Shown in pieces: positions 1-12,093 of a DNA stretch of 64,000 nt. The translations under genes and the position numbers were made by a program. Within the stretch, counting starts at the first letter, position 1. The number at the start of each line of letters is the position of its first letter. The DNA lies in contig NC_081336.1 of the NCBI RefSeq assembly GCF_022539665.2, forward strand, positions 4,728,221 to 4,792,220. Direction: 5' to 3'. Below the pieces are notes generated by a model. It was given only the letters and a program-made list of their open reading frames with translations, searched no databases and was not told the origin of the DNA. This DNA comes from Daphnia carinata. Taxonomy: Eukaryota > Arthropoda > Branchiopoda > Diplostraca > Daphniidae.

Positions 1-1776
1 CTGGTCCCTAGTACGGTGGTTCTTGTTCTAAATGCTTTTGTGGGACACAAGTAAACAAATAATAGTTCTTCCCAAAACTCATTTCTAAGCAGCGTAAAAA
101 TATTGGCTTGTAAAAATGTAAATGTTTTCAGGTTTTCTTTCAAACTCCGCATTGCTGGTGGTTTGTTGGGTGTAGTTTTGTTGTTTACTTTTACAACAGC
201 ACTTGTTGAACTGGACACAGATCCATGTAAGTGGTTACTTTTTTTTTTTTTTTTTTTATCCCTCTAGCTTCCCAAAATATTTTTATTGTTTTATAATAAA
301 TTTGCAACTTTGTCTTATAGGGCAGATGTCTTTCTACTTCATAACTTTAGTAAGCGCCTTCTTCATTAACGGTAAAATACTCAAACATTATCCTGTCTTT
401 GTCTCGGTATTCGGTCATTCTTAAATGGTTCATTTGCAGTTGTCAGCTCCATATTTCAAGGTGGCGTATGTGGTCTTGCTGGAAAGTTCCCTAGCGGTTA
501 TGTTAATGCAGTTATTAGCGGTCAAGCTCTAGGTGGGTCAAAAAATAAAATTATGCACTTTAAAGTTCAGTTGCTACAAAAGCACCCAATTAATGCACAA
601 AAAAAAAATTTTATTTTTTCAGGTGGTATATTTGCCTCACTTGCTAACATAGTGTCTATCGCCGTCGGTGCATCTCCTACTCAAAGTGCGTTCTTATACT
701 TCATGGCAGCGGATTTTACTCTTGTTTTATCATTCTGCTTGTATATGGCTCTTTCATCGACAGTAAGCAAGCTTTGCTATTTGTTTTTTGACGATTTCTG
801 CAACTTTCTTTAAAATTTCCTCGATAGAAATTCTTTGTCTTTTACTCACATTGTGAAAGAACACCTTCCAGTCAAAGTGATCCGTTGAAAGCAAGTGATC
901 TCGTGGAAGACCAGGAAGACGAAGCGCTCATCGTTGACACAGGAATTTCTTATCGTAGGATTATTGTACAGGTGAATTATTAGGACCATTGTTTCCTTTG
1001 GTTTCTTGCATCGTACACTAACCTGGAATTTTTTGCCAGATTTGGCCGTATCTCTTCTCAATTACGTTAGTGTACATCGTTACGTTGTCACTATTTCCTG
1101 CCGTAAGCGTATTAATCCGATCTGCAAGCTATGATCAGGGCTTTATCTGGAATGGTATGTATATCACGTGATGCATAGAGAGGAAGCGCTTCTTGAAATC
1201 TACCTATTAATCGAGCATATTTTTGGCATTAATAGATGTTTATTTTACTCCCGTCGCGTGTTTCCTACTCATGAGTATTGGTGATTACATTGGACGTACG
1301 TCAACAGGAATCATACCAATGGTATGTTATATAGTACAAGAAATGAAATGACGCTGTCATATACATTTGTTTACATTAATTTTCCCATTAACATAGCCAT
1401 CGAACGTTAAAATGTGGACATGCATACTCTCTGTTATGCGATTGGCATTCATCCCTCTGATGATAATGTGCAATGCCCAGCCTCGATTCCATTTGCCTGT
1501 TTTGATTCCAAACGATGCTGGATTTGTACTTGTTATGGCTCTTTTTGCATTTTCGAATGGTTACCTCAGTGTGATTCCGTTTGCACAGGCCCCAAGGTAT
1601 CGGCCTTTCAAATAACTGTGATAAGCCAGTTACTCGATTACTGATGCTACAATTGATTTTACAGGTGTGTAGACAAAAAAGATCAAGAAACGGCCTCTTC
1701 TCTGATGGCTGCCGGACTCGGTATTGGTTTGGCAGTTGGCGGTGCCCTCAGCAGTGTTATTGTTCGAATTCTGTGA
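1..1776 (+). CDS. Equilibrative nucleoside transporter (SLC29/ENT family), 3' part
   Basis: Carries nucleosides across membranes by facilitated diffusion. The window opens inside the gene. Ten exons are readable: 1-50, 132-226, 321-371, 440-532, 623-762, 828-971, 1040-1154, 1236-1321, 1397-1596 and 1665-1776. All introns are GT-AG, and the lengths join in one frame to 361 residues plus TGA. Family marks seen directly are IFQGG..GLAGKFPS (TM4 region), SGQALGGIFASL (TM5), CFLLMSIGDYIGR (TM8), the LPVLIPND segment and SNGYL near the end. After TM6 there is a hydrophilic acidic loop (exon 828-971), as ENTs have. Compared with about 456 residues for human ENT1, roughly the first 90 residues (TM1-2) lie upstream of the window. 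The last helix ends in a short tail (VIVRIL). Family assignment is secure; which ENT paralogue is not determined. Confidence 0.93.
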
Positions 1777-4618
1777 TGTTACATTCGTTGCCTAGTATTC
1801 TGTGGCCGTTGGTGGACATCATGATCGGTCCCTTTCATGTAGCCTACGGCAAAGCACGGGCATCATAGCCAGAGCCTCCTACGTCTAATTATGACATTAT
1901 GGCTCTCCCTCCTTTTTTGGGTTTTTTTTTTTCGTTGTGTATGTGTTTGGGTTCTCTCCTGTTCCTTCTGTATGAAGTCCGTTCTCTTTTTCTCTTCTTT
2001 TTCGTCGGTAATAATAGCCCAACTACCAGACTGGCCTCCATTCTTTCTATATTTTCCCCCCTCGCTCTTTCTCTTTTCTTGAGACAGAGAGAAAGAGAGA
2101 AGGGAATACGAATAGCAGGGAGCAGGTAACACGAATGGTAAAACAGAACAAGGTTTCAAATTAAGCCTCTGGCAAAATGAGAGAGATCAAAGAGACAAAG
2201 GCAGTGCGCGAGATGAATGCCAGCTAGATGAATATTAGAGGAATACCCAAGCCAGGAATGGCAAAGTACACATGCCTAATGCCAAGCTATGTCACTAAGT
2301 AAATCCACTATATCACGAGTAGTGTTCAATGATGAGCTGGCGGCGTTTTAAAGAAACACGACTGGCAACAACCAAGATACGCAGCCTGCGGTCAGAAAGA
2401 TCATCAAGAAATTTGCCTATTCCTCATACGCCTAGGTCGTCAGCGGTACGCACCTGGAGCTATACGAAGTCATGCAACTGGAACATCTGAGAGATGTTTT
2501 TGTATTAACCGTTAAAAATCTGCTTGTATGCATGTGATTTTCTCAGATATTCAATAGAAAATAAGTCTGAAATCTATCATTTGAACAAAAGATATTGCGC
2601 AACTATCGCATTAAGCTCTTGATTACCTCTTAACCTCGAATAAACAGCTTTCTCTTACGAAAAGCGCCAACAGAAGGCAACAGACGTTCGATCAATACCA
2701 TACTGTTGTACCCTAACCTTACTGTACAAAAAACTGTCGTTAGCATGCTGGATCAATACAATCCAAACGAGAAGAAACTTTCATGCAGATTTGGCCTATG
2801 ATGTGATGCGATGACAGCAAGACTATTCGATTTTTACATTATAAATTCCTGTTCAAAGTTTGAAGTAAAAAGGTGTAGATAGATAATTGAAATGTTTTAC
2901 GATTGGTGCATAAAGGTTGAGAAGAAATACGTCTTAAAAAGAGGAGGGTATCTGCGCCATCCTCCTAAGTATCGATCTTTTGGGGGAATCGGAGAAGCGA
3001 GCTATCGTTCAAACAAGTCGTAAAAGAAGAAACCCAAGACTAGCGAACAAACCTGGGCGCTTCTCGAGGGCAAAGGGGCGCATGCCGATCTCTTCATTCT
3101 CTCGTAGATGTTCCTAGAGTGGTGACGTGTGCAGGCAAGGCAGGTCGTTGAGGTAGATAAGGTGGACAATTCACCTGCTTCGTTCCTTCGATTACGGATT
3201 CCTATTGCAAGAAACAAATCGAATTGAAGTTTTACATGGTTCGTCCTTTGTGACCACAAGCCTAAACTGAGCGCCAGTTTTGCCATCTTCAGCTGTTGTA
3301 AGGAATTACGGAGGATTTCTACTTGAAAAAGTGGTAAGTAACCCTCTACATTGGTAGAAAATCATAAAAACAATTAAAGTTGCTTTATTTTTTCTTCGTC
3401 GTAGTACGGTCATTTGGCACTTCTTTGTTGATCCAAGTTATTTTTACCGGGACGCAAGTAAGCTGTTCAGATGTTTTAGAAATGATAAGCGTTCAAACTA
3501 AAATGTGCCTTTCTGCTAATTGAAGTTTTCGTGTTCAATCTACCCATGTTCTGTTTCATTTTGGGCGATTCTTTTGCGTTTTCGTACTAATATTTTAGAT
3601 GTGTTTCCTTTTAGACTATTCTTTAAAAATCATATTTTGAAATCGAACAGTAAATTTTAAAATATGTCTTTTGGAATTCATAAGGAAAATTCAAATGGAT
3701 TAGGGCTTGGCTAATTTCACTGTGAATGCAAATTCGATTATAAAGGGTCGCCTTCAACGAAAGGGTCGTTTGACATTGATGTCTTGATAAACCTACCACT
3801 CAGTTATTTCCAACAGTAAAAAAGAATTCCCTCAACAGAAAAGTAGGTGGGGTAGCGAGTCCTAGAGGGAAAGTTTCACCGTGGGTGGTAGTTGCTGGTC
3901 TTGAGCAGTCAGCTGCCGCCTTCTACACTATCTCAACTATAATGTATGTATTCTGTCGATGCGCTTGAAGTTTACATGCTAAGATTAAGTTGCCTGTCCT
4001 TTCAGATTTTTTTTTCTTTCCTCATTGGGTACGTATTTAGGGGAATAAAGTACAAGAAAGGGATCGTTACAATGACCAAATTTCGACCATTCATCAGCCG
4101 AGATCTTTATCCTTTCATGTCAAAGAATTTCTACCTGGGAAATAAAGCAATGAGCGCAAAAGATGCCGCTAACTGATGGGGTTTTGTCGTAGATCATGAG
4201 CGTCGCATGTTCCGCAAAATGCTGTCTAGATCTCAATTTGGTCAACTACAGGAAGACTATGTAGATTTGATCCTTTGAAGACCTTGTCTTCATTTTTTTT
4301 TTTTTTTTTACAAATGATAAAATGGGTGACTGAAAGAAACTGCTACTTTAACGGGATATGTACAGCACCAGCTGCGCCTGTGTAGTTAGCCCCCTATCTC
4401 AGTTGAAAATTAAAGACCGAACGCTCTGAACGAAAAGCTGTTATTGGCTGAAAGTGTTGCCAAACTTACATAGGTGAATTGAACTATTGCTTACCATGTT
4501 AACTTCTTTTCTACCAGCTGGCATTTCCTAAAGCCTCGTTATCAAATTTTCGAACGGAATTCGCTTATTTCTCTAGTGGAAAAATAAATAATGGTGGATC
4601 AACTTTTTAAATTCTCGG
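1777..4618. other. Intergenic, no gene recognised
   Basis: This is the 3' flank of the ENT gene followed by non-coding sequence. A T-rich then purine-rich stretch runs at about 1918-2110, and an AATAAA lies near 2638. From about 2940 to 3333 the DNA is somewhat more GC-rich and ends in a strong splice-donor-like site (GTG then GTAAGT at 3334). It could be an untranslated first exon of the membrane-protein gene whose first coding exon begins at about 6594. That link is inference only. No protein family was recognised in either strand. Confidence 0.5.
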
Positions 4619-5398
4619 TTGATGCTGGTATCATCTCACCCAGCCAAGAGTGAAAATTTCCGTTACCTAGGCGGCACCGTTATCGTCATCTATCTCAGAT
4701 TCAATATCTGGAGTTCACTTCTAATGAATTCTTTTATAAGCAATTGGGTGAACGTGATAGAAAGATTCTCGATAAATCAATACTTTCCGGCACCTATTGC
4801 GGGTGAAATACAGTCGGTTTGTGTAGCTTCGCATACGGCATCGTATAGTGTTGGCGGATCCTTTTATGTTTTGTGTTGCTTCACCCATCTCCCCCTCGAG
4901 CTCTTATGGCGATCGATAATAGAGATGTCCCGCAATACTCTCTGTAGAATATCGTGCAAACTGCCTGAAACTCAAAGAGATGCATTTTGGCTGGATAAAT
5001 GTCGAGGCTATTATTGCGGTGGAGTTTATTTACATTAAAACTGGTAAAAAAAAAGCATCGTGATCAACAGCAGTTTCCATTCCGTGTGCGCCGTTGTACA
5101 AATGGAACGGCTCAAGCCGACGAGTAGTTGCATGTCTGGGAGAAATTTAGTATTCTACAATAAAGGAAGACAAGATGGCGCGCGTTTGGGTCTTCGGTTT
5201 GGTTTGTACATAATCGGCCACCCAGGTAGAATTATGAACCTAGTAGGTTACCCATCCTTGGTGGAGGAACACGATAGGGCGGAAGTCCAGTCGACTCTAT
5301 TTGTTCTTACCCTAACAGTAGGAGAGTTTCCTGAATATACAAGGCGTGGGGCAGGAAAAGAGTTGACCACTTTAATGGTTAAAGGAAATATAAGGTAA
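4619..5398 (+). other. Long mostly open frame, unrecognised
   Basis: One reading frame stays open for about 260 codons apart from two stops close together near 5036-5050. The two parts are 4619-5038 (139 codons) and 5060-5398 (112 codons). The composition is not low-complexity, which is unusual for this AT-rich flank. I recognise no family, and splice sites that would remove the stops are not obvious. It may be a decayed coding sequence or mobile-element relic, or chance. Confidence 0.2.
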
Positions 5399-6593
5399 AG
5401 CCGCAAGTCGTTCCTCCTTTAAGTTCAGTTTCCGAATCGCATATAGCTGTCAAAATCCTGGTTCAACATCTTAATTATTTTTCTTTACTGGTATTTAGTA
5501 CTTCGAAGATACATTCTTCTGTTGCAGAATGTTCCATCTAATTAAGAGATACAACAAAATCAGCCTTTTAACTACCCAAACTTGATGAACTTCTGCGTAG
5601 TTTCGAAGCCAGGCCTCCAAAAATATAAACTCGTGAAAATATAAAAAAAAAGAAAAAGAAAAAGGTTAGCTTGGTCAATTTCAGCGATAGAGTTTCATTG
5701 CCGCCCACCTCAAGCTATTAAACAATCATCTGCAATAATGTAGAAAACTTTTTGCGTAACATTGTGCTCGTGGGTTTGCAATTTAAGAGATGAACGCCTC
5801 CGCATGCAAAAATAAACACCAAAGTATGCATTAGCTGTGAGCTTATAGATGGCTAGTAGTTTTCACGTAATAATGCCTAACATGCTTACTTTCAGCCTTG
5901 CTAACTGGTTATAACTTACCAATGCATAATACTTTTGTAGCACCGATTCTTTTTAGTCTTTCAAATATGAGAGGAATCGAATAGTATGTCAGCCTTTGAG
6001 TGACCCTCCCCTTCCCTGTTTCATTATTTCTCTATCGAAGGTTCAAGGTGATGAGCATAAAAGGGTGGCTCATTCCGGCTCTTGACTGCAGCGCAGGTGT
6101 TTAAGCCATTTAAGAAAAGTATGAAGAAAAACGAAAAAAAGAAAAAAATGAAATGAAATAAAATAATGGAATAGAAAAGAACGAAAGACGAGGGAAGGAA
6201 AAGAAACGATAAAAAGCCACTAGCGACCCTCCTATCCACCCGACGTCTGAAGCACAGGTCATAATAAAAATGATGATCGCTTCGCGTGTCAGACCACTTC
6301 CTTTACCTTTATGCCTTTTTTTCTTCTCTCTTTCTCTCTCTCCCCTTTTTTCTTTGTTCCATTTTTCTATCTAACCTGTAGAAAATGAAGTATTTCTTGC
6401 TTCCTCGACCGTTTAAAGTTAATACAAGTCGTGCTTACAGCATACTATGATTTCACAGCACAGCGGATAATTTTCTAGCTGATGCAAATTGCCGCGGTCT
6501 TGCATGAGCATTAGGCTCACATGGCGACACAAAAATTGTCTGGTCCATCTGTCAAAACCATAGTGTTTATTTTTTCATCTGCTTATTGCTTAG
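5399..6593. other. Intergenic or intronic, no gene recognised
   Basis: AT-rich sequence with an A-rich tract at about 5640-5665, a purine-rich block at about 6115-6210 and a pyrimidine-rich block at about 6310-6370. It ends in a good branch-point and polypyrimidine context with AG at 6592-6593 and a second AG at 6596-6597, directly before the coding exon that starts at 6594 or 6598. If a first exon lies upstream, this is its intron. Confidence 0.45.
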
Positions 6594-6600
6594 TTAGGAT

Positions 6601-7973
6601 ATGCGGATGGAAACGATGGACAATGTCGGCTGTGATTGGCTACTCAACGACCTAGAACCTCCCCCAGATGCCATTTTGCGAATCCCACCACCTCCGCTTC
6701 CACATTTCATTGACAGAGCTTATCTTCAAGAGATGGCTTTAGCCGCGGCCGGTGATGTCAACCGAGAGAATGATACGGTGTTAACAGCTCCGTGTCATTG
6801 GTGTCATTGGGCGCGACGGTTTGACCTGGTCGGCACAGTTAGCGTAACATCGGGAACAGGTACATTATCGTATGACGTACACAGTCGTTGATTTATTTGC
6901 TAAAGTTATTTTTATTTTTGGAAGCAGAAATGGCCCTTGAAGATACATGGTTTTTCGTCATTTTAGCATCGTGCTTGATGCTTACGCTTGGAGCGTTCCT
7001 TTCGGCTTTAATCTACTTGAGACTAAATGGGTAAGACATCAATTGACAAGGATAGGTGGCGTGGCGCCATCCTTATAAACGTTCGATTATTTCAAGAAAC
7101 TTTCATAAATATAGGAAAATGTTGAAAGGTGCTTGGGATTTTGGAAGCTTTTTGACGGAGAACGGCTCCATCCTGATTGGCGGCAACGATAGTGGTGTGT
7201 CCCACATCGGAAGCGAACGCCACCACAGTACTGGGGCGATGATGCCAGTAAGAACAGTCGCCGGCCACCAGACAGATAATAGCAAACTGGATTGCCAGGC
7301 AATCGGTTCCTCTGGCGATAGGGAAGAAGACTTCCGCCGCAACTGCAGCAGAGGTTCGGTTGCGCCTGTTACTCAGCGACCCGTCGCAACACCTTCGTCC
7401 TTTCCACCTTTGACACGGGCTTTGTGGGCTGGTGTCAAAACCTGCGAGGGCAATCATTATATTATAACGCACGCGCAACCTTTCGACCAAAAGCAGCAAC
7501 GTTCGTCGCTCCCTCTGACGTCTGGCCGTGATCTAGAACAGCCAGACGAAGATTCCGCTGGTTATACCACTCTTCACCTCGGTGCCACCACATCTTCAAT
7601 GGCTGTTTCCAATACTGCAAATCAAATGTATTACTGTTGCACAGACTTGATGATGATGAAGCAAACGCCCACATCCAGCGGAATGCAGCAAGTTACTTCC
7701 CTAGACGATTCTGCCAATGAACTTTGCTGCGACGGCTCGCAGAATCCGCTTTATGTTAATATGTCTCCGTTGCATCCTCTATCCAGCCCAAAAATGAATT
7801 ATCCCCTTATGAACCCTATTTATCCATCTCCGTGCCGATCGCAACACACATCAACTCATGTAAGTAAACCATTAGTTGAGGAGAACACCACAAGAAATAA
7901 CCACTTGACACATCAAACAAACGCTACTTCAAGTTGTTCCGTCAATGTCACAAGCCAATGTTCTCAGTCGTAA
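6601..7973 (+). CDS. Uncharacterised single-pass membrane protein with YxxM motifs
   Basis: I do not recognise the family. Three exons, 6601-6859, 6928-7030 and 7115-7973, join in frame to 406 residues. The first ATG is taken because using the AG at 6593 leaves an in-frame TAG just before it. If the AG at 6597 is used instead, the frame stays open upstream and larger extracellular exons could exist. Seen in the protein: a proline run (PPPPLPHF) near residue 30, no signal peptide, one hydrophobic helix at about 94-117 followed by an arginine, then a long polar tail rich in Ser, Thr and Asn. By the positive-inside rule the tail is cytoplasmic. It carries YVNM (334-337) and YPLM (350-353), which fit the YxxM pattern bound by PI3-kinase SH2 domains; YVNM also fits the Grb2 YxN pattern. 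Their use is inference. A donor-like GTAAGT near 7860 could give a shorter tail. Confidence 0.5.
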
Positions 7974-10954
7974 GTGTGGCTGTTGTATTAAATTAACGCG
8001 TATCCACAAAGCGCGTTATGTTTGTTGCGTGCATTTCTCATGTTGTTGCGTGGTCCTGTACATACACCTGTTTTGAACACAAACCCATACTTTGCAAAGA
8101 TACCCTTGTGGTACATACATTTTTCCGATGACGGGCTTTCCATAACATGTCAAATATATTTATTTATTGGTCGCACACGTATAAAATATAACCTTGCCTT
8201 CTACCTGAATGAGATGCCCTGTCAGCGCTGATAAAGGCGACATTTTAGTCTGGGTTGTACATAACGTAAGGACCGATGGCGTATTTGCGTATGGTATCAT
8301 TTACTGTATTTGAAGGTGAACTGTACAATGGATACTTTGATGTTTCCCTCGTTGTTTTAAATATCACTATGATTTTTGCATTGATAAATTTTCTTTTCGT
8401 GACCTAAATTTACAAATTCGTGTTAGCCAATCGTACGCTATGAATATTTAAGAATGTTGGAACTCTTTCAAATTGCGGATTCAATGTGGCATAACACACG
8501 CAAAAAGAATCTTTTTCACAGACACTAGATTCTACACGTGTGGGATATACTCATCACTCTTGTTAAGTTTCATATAGGTCGTTCTATCTGCCCTCTTCTT
8601 TTTCTTTATAAGGAAGCTCTTCTTTTGGGATCCGCCGTAATTCTCTACTGCCGTACTGTACACATGAAATTTGACAATATAAGGCGATAACATTGAATAA
8701 AATACAGTGTTAAATTTTGTGGTACACACTTTCAAAATAGTAAAGGTAAGAATCAGCAGCATCAGAAATGATTAGGGCTTGATTCCGGTTCGCCTAAACC
8801 CGGATTACACACGGATGTTCACCAAACATGGTTGCCGACAGAGAATCTGAATTCACCATTTTCCAAGATGTGTAAGCTGGGTCGGCTTTGCTAGGCAAAC
8901 CGGATCTAACCATCACCATCTAAAAATATTGCTAGTAGAATAGCGACAAATTAAATAAAATAAATAATTAAAATAAAGGGTGCAATGGATTTTTATTTCA
9001 ACAGTCTTGTGCCTATAACTTGATAAAAATCGGGTTGATTTTAGGATAAACGGGGTAAAATAAGTACAAAGTGATTTGGAACCACGTACGTAGATGGGTT
9101 TCTCCATTTCGTTACGAATGAGAAAGCAGTAGCGTGATTCTTAGACCAGAATAAGCCAACCTACCTGTACGGCCCAAATAATACATTTGGTAGACTTTTC
9201 AGTTGATGTAAACAAACAAGACGCTAGTACCCGAAAGTACCACAAATTAGCTTTATTACGGTACGAAATAGGAAAATTTCTGTCAGTCGTTTCAAATGAT
9301 TTCTAAAATTAATTATAAGTTTGGAGTGGGAAGAGGAAGAGTAGAAAAAGGAATAAAACCCAAGCTTCTCTATTGTCTGTTGGACTAACTCAAGAGGGCG
9401 ACATTACCATTAAAACCTAGGCTATCAGATCTTTTTTTTTTCTATTTCCATGATTCATATTACTTCTCTCCTGTTCCAAGGCTCTATAATGGCCACTTCC
9501 TTTCTAAAGCGTTTTAAGGGTAACATGTTCTTACCACTAGTCATTGATATAAGCATGGTCATGTAAGAATGGTTCATATTCTGTGTACTCAAAATTTCTT
9601 GATAGGGGTTCTATCAAAGGTGCCTTATACGTACAATTCAACCCATTTGTCTGAGATTTTCGCCGTTAGATGGCATGTCGAATTTTAAAAGGAATCGGCA
9701 GTTTTAACTTGTATGTTTTTGCACTTTTCAAGCAGTAACGCCGTAATCGGTGTTAACTTGGACATAACGATTCGTATGGCTGACCATTTTTCGTTACGAT
9801 GGGCTCACCCGTTAAACCGTTCGGTATGAATTAGATTCATTTTAGAGTGATGGAGGGACGGACAGCGACATCTAATTTTGCTTACGTCTAGCCAAGGTTT
9901 CAATAAGTTCGTCTTTCTTCCGATAGAAAGCGTTTATCATATTTGTTCTGAAGAAATCAGTGGTCGTTGGAGATGGAATAGATTTAATAGAGCTTTAATT
10001 AGATTTAGGCAGGAGATCAGTGTTCTGACCAGCGCTTTCAAGTGTTCAGACGTTCTTCCTCCACTCTAAGACTCCATCGTTGCTTATCTAATGTAAAAAA
10101 AAGAATTGTTACCCCATCTTTCGGTTACCAAAGAGCCTGAAAAAGCGAGACAAAAAAAATTATTTTACAAATACAACAATTAATAATCAACCATAAATAA
10201 TTTTATACGGCAATCAGGATTTTGTCAGGCAATTTAATAAGCACTATGGTACCTGTGAACAATGGAACCAACGTCTTCTTCCAGTTTGAAATGGACTTTC
10301 CATGCTACGAGATGGCCTATTCGCAAACCGAAATCATTACTTCAACTGCAAATCCATCGCAAGAAAATTCCGCCTCAGCTAGCTCCAAAATCCTTAGCAT
10401 TTCGCAATTGTAGAGGTATTTAGGTCTTTTTTGTCAGCAGCACATACGCAACTGGGAACGGCTGTAAAACGGAAAGTGATCAAGGGTTAAAAAATTTTCT
10501 TGATAACAACGGTTATCTTTTCATTATACATGATATGGATCGTTAATAGCTGATCAGTAACAACAAGGCACAAAATAAAACGTCCCCTCGCTGTAAATCT
10601 GGCTAGGTTGTTCTGTACGAATCTCCGATGGAACACCGTGTGAAAGATAATCGAAAGCTGATCCAGTTGCTGATGACACGCATCCGTGGAAAAAAAGATG
10701 ATGTCCCATTTAGCGTCCGATTATGAAACAAAAAAAAAACGAAACTCGACAAGGCATCAAACAATTTCCGAAAAATAATGAAATTAACCTGTATACCGGA
10801 TGCTGTTGTAGGAGCCTCCCATCGTTTGCCGTTGAATATGGTATCGTAGGCTGATTTGCATGTGTCTCGAGGCTATGCATGCAGACTACGACTTGTTAAC
10901 CTGTCCCAACTTCATTCCTTTTTCATTTGTTGAGTCTGCAATCTCGGGATATTC
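7974..10954. other. Intergenic, no gene recognised
   Basis: AT-rich sequence with short chance frames only. It holds a small foldback element at about 8779-8908, listed separately. No conserved protein motif or splice-linked exon series was seen on either strand. Confidence 0.5.
8779..8908. repeat. Small foldback (MITE-like) element
   Basis: Two imperfect inverted ends are visible. On the left, about 8779-8795 reads TTGATTCCGGTTCGCCTA. On the right, the reverse complement of about 8891-8908 reads TTAGATCCGGTTTGCCTA. The core CCGGTT.GCCTA is shared. The roughly 95 bases between have no coding content. This is the form of a miniature inverted-repeat element, but I could not find a clear target-site duplication, so exact ends and class are open. 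Confidence 0.4.
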
Positions 10955-11480
10955 CAGGCGACAATCTTGAAGCTCACGCTGAAATTTTATAGCTCCAACG
11001 ACGATCCTCCTTGATCCTCTTGGTTGTGATTTTGATCAACCTAAATTGAGAAAAGGCAGAAAAAAGACAGCTGGTACTATTTAATATGTCAACTATACGT
11101 TTTTGGCGACGATTTTTGTGCTTTCGCGTGGATCTTCTTAGCACACCCTGTTTCTTTGACCAATCTAAATACATTAAGGACAAAAATTAGGGTTAGTATT
11201 CTTTTTTCCTATCACTTATGCCTTTTTTGGTGATGATTTAGTAACTCTTGCGATAATTTTGTAGCTCGCGCGACAATCCTAAAGCTCCATGGTGATCCTG
11301 AAGGTCTCACAGTGATCCCCATTGATCTTCTTTGGCGCTGATTTGGCTAACCTGAGAAAACACAGTTGGTACACTTTAATTTAGCATTGGTACCTTTTTT
11401 GGGGACGATTTTGTAAATCCCGTGGCTCTTCTTAGCTTCCATGGAGATCTTGTGGCTCCAACAGAAATCTTGTCACAACG
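10955..11480. repeat. Degenerate tandem repeat, about 295-310 bp unit
   Basis: Two diverged copies follow one another, at about 10955-11190 and 11265-11480. Matching landmarks include CGACAATC at 10959 and 11271 (shift 312), CTGGTAC and TTGGTAC at 11071 and 11366 (shift 295), and CTTCTTAGC at 11134 and 11428 (shift 294). Within the units a shorter motif, a TAGCTCC-like block followed by CGACGATCCT-like or TGATCCT-like sequence, recurs several times. This suggests a satellite-like origin from a motif of about 20-25 bases. No coding potential was seen. Confidence 0.6.
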
Positions 11481-11775
11481 ATGTCGGAATGGTCGTGAAC
11501 ATAACCTCTCAATCAAAAATTGCCAAAATTGTTTTACGGTTTGTCATTTGATTAATGACAGCTAAAGTTTTTGTTGTCTTATGTTCATTTTTAGTGTCGC
11601 AGTTGCGCGAACGGATGTCTGCTTATCTCACCGAACGTCATAAGAGTTTTTGTTTTAACAAAATTTTGCAAAACGCGCAGTACATGGACGTTAAGAGTAG
11701 GCACTGCATATTCAGTACGTGACGATCAAATTAAAAACATGGAACTTGATTCAACTTGAAACTATGTTATTAATT

Positions 11776-12093
11776 ATCTCTGTATAGACCTCTTTATTAC
11801 AGAAATAAAAAATAAATACATTGGAAGAATTGCCTTTTCATGGCCAAATACCTCCTTCTCTGCCTTTTCTATTTGAGCACTAAAATCTGTCATTTCTGGA
11901 GCGAGTATAGTGGCTTGCGTTCTTTTGGGTGGATTTGTATTACGCATAGTCACAGATGAATTTATTGATCCATCCTATTAGAAACATAAAGTAACACTAG
12001 TTGTATACTTAAAGCGACATTTGATAAGTTATCCGTACATACTTTCGTTGGTGGCCACACAGAGAACTGATTATATAAACAAACAGCACCGCC
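11776..12093 (-). CDS. Two-exon gene fragment, unrecognised
   Basis: On the minus strand, exon 12093-12043 (17 codons, after an AATACAG acceptor and before GTATGT) joins in phase to an exon starting at 11974 after CTAATAG. The second exon reads DGSINSSVTMRNTNPPKRTQ and continues through APEMTDFSAQIEKAEKE to a possible donor GAG-GTATTT at 11852. If unspliced, it runs to a TAA near 11776 beside an AATAAA at about 11790. The codon-like composition and the two canonical splice sites suggest real or formerly real coding sequence. No upstream first exon with an in-phase ATG was found, so it may be a gene fragment carried by a repeat. I recognise no family. Confidence 0.3.

Noticed and set aside
1891-2159. 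Overlapping frames on both strands after the ENT gene
   Set aside because: They arise from a T-rich then purine-rich tract in the 3' flank.
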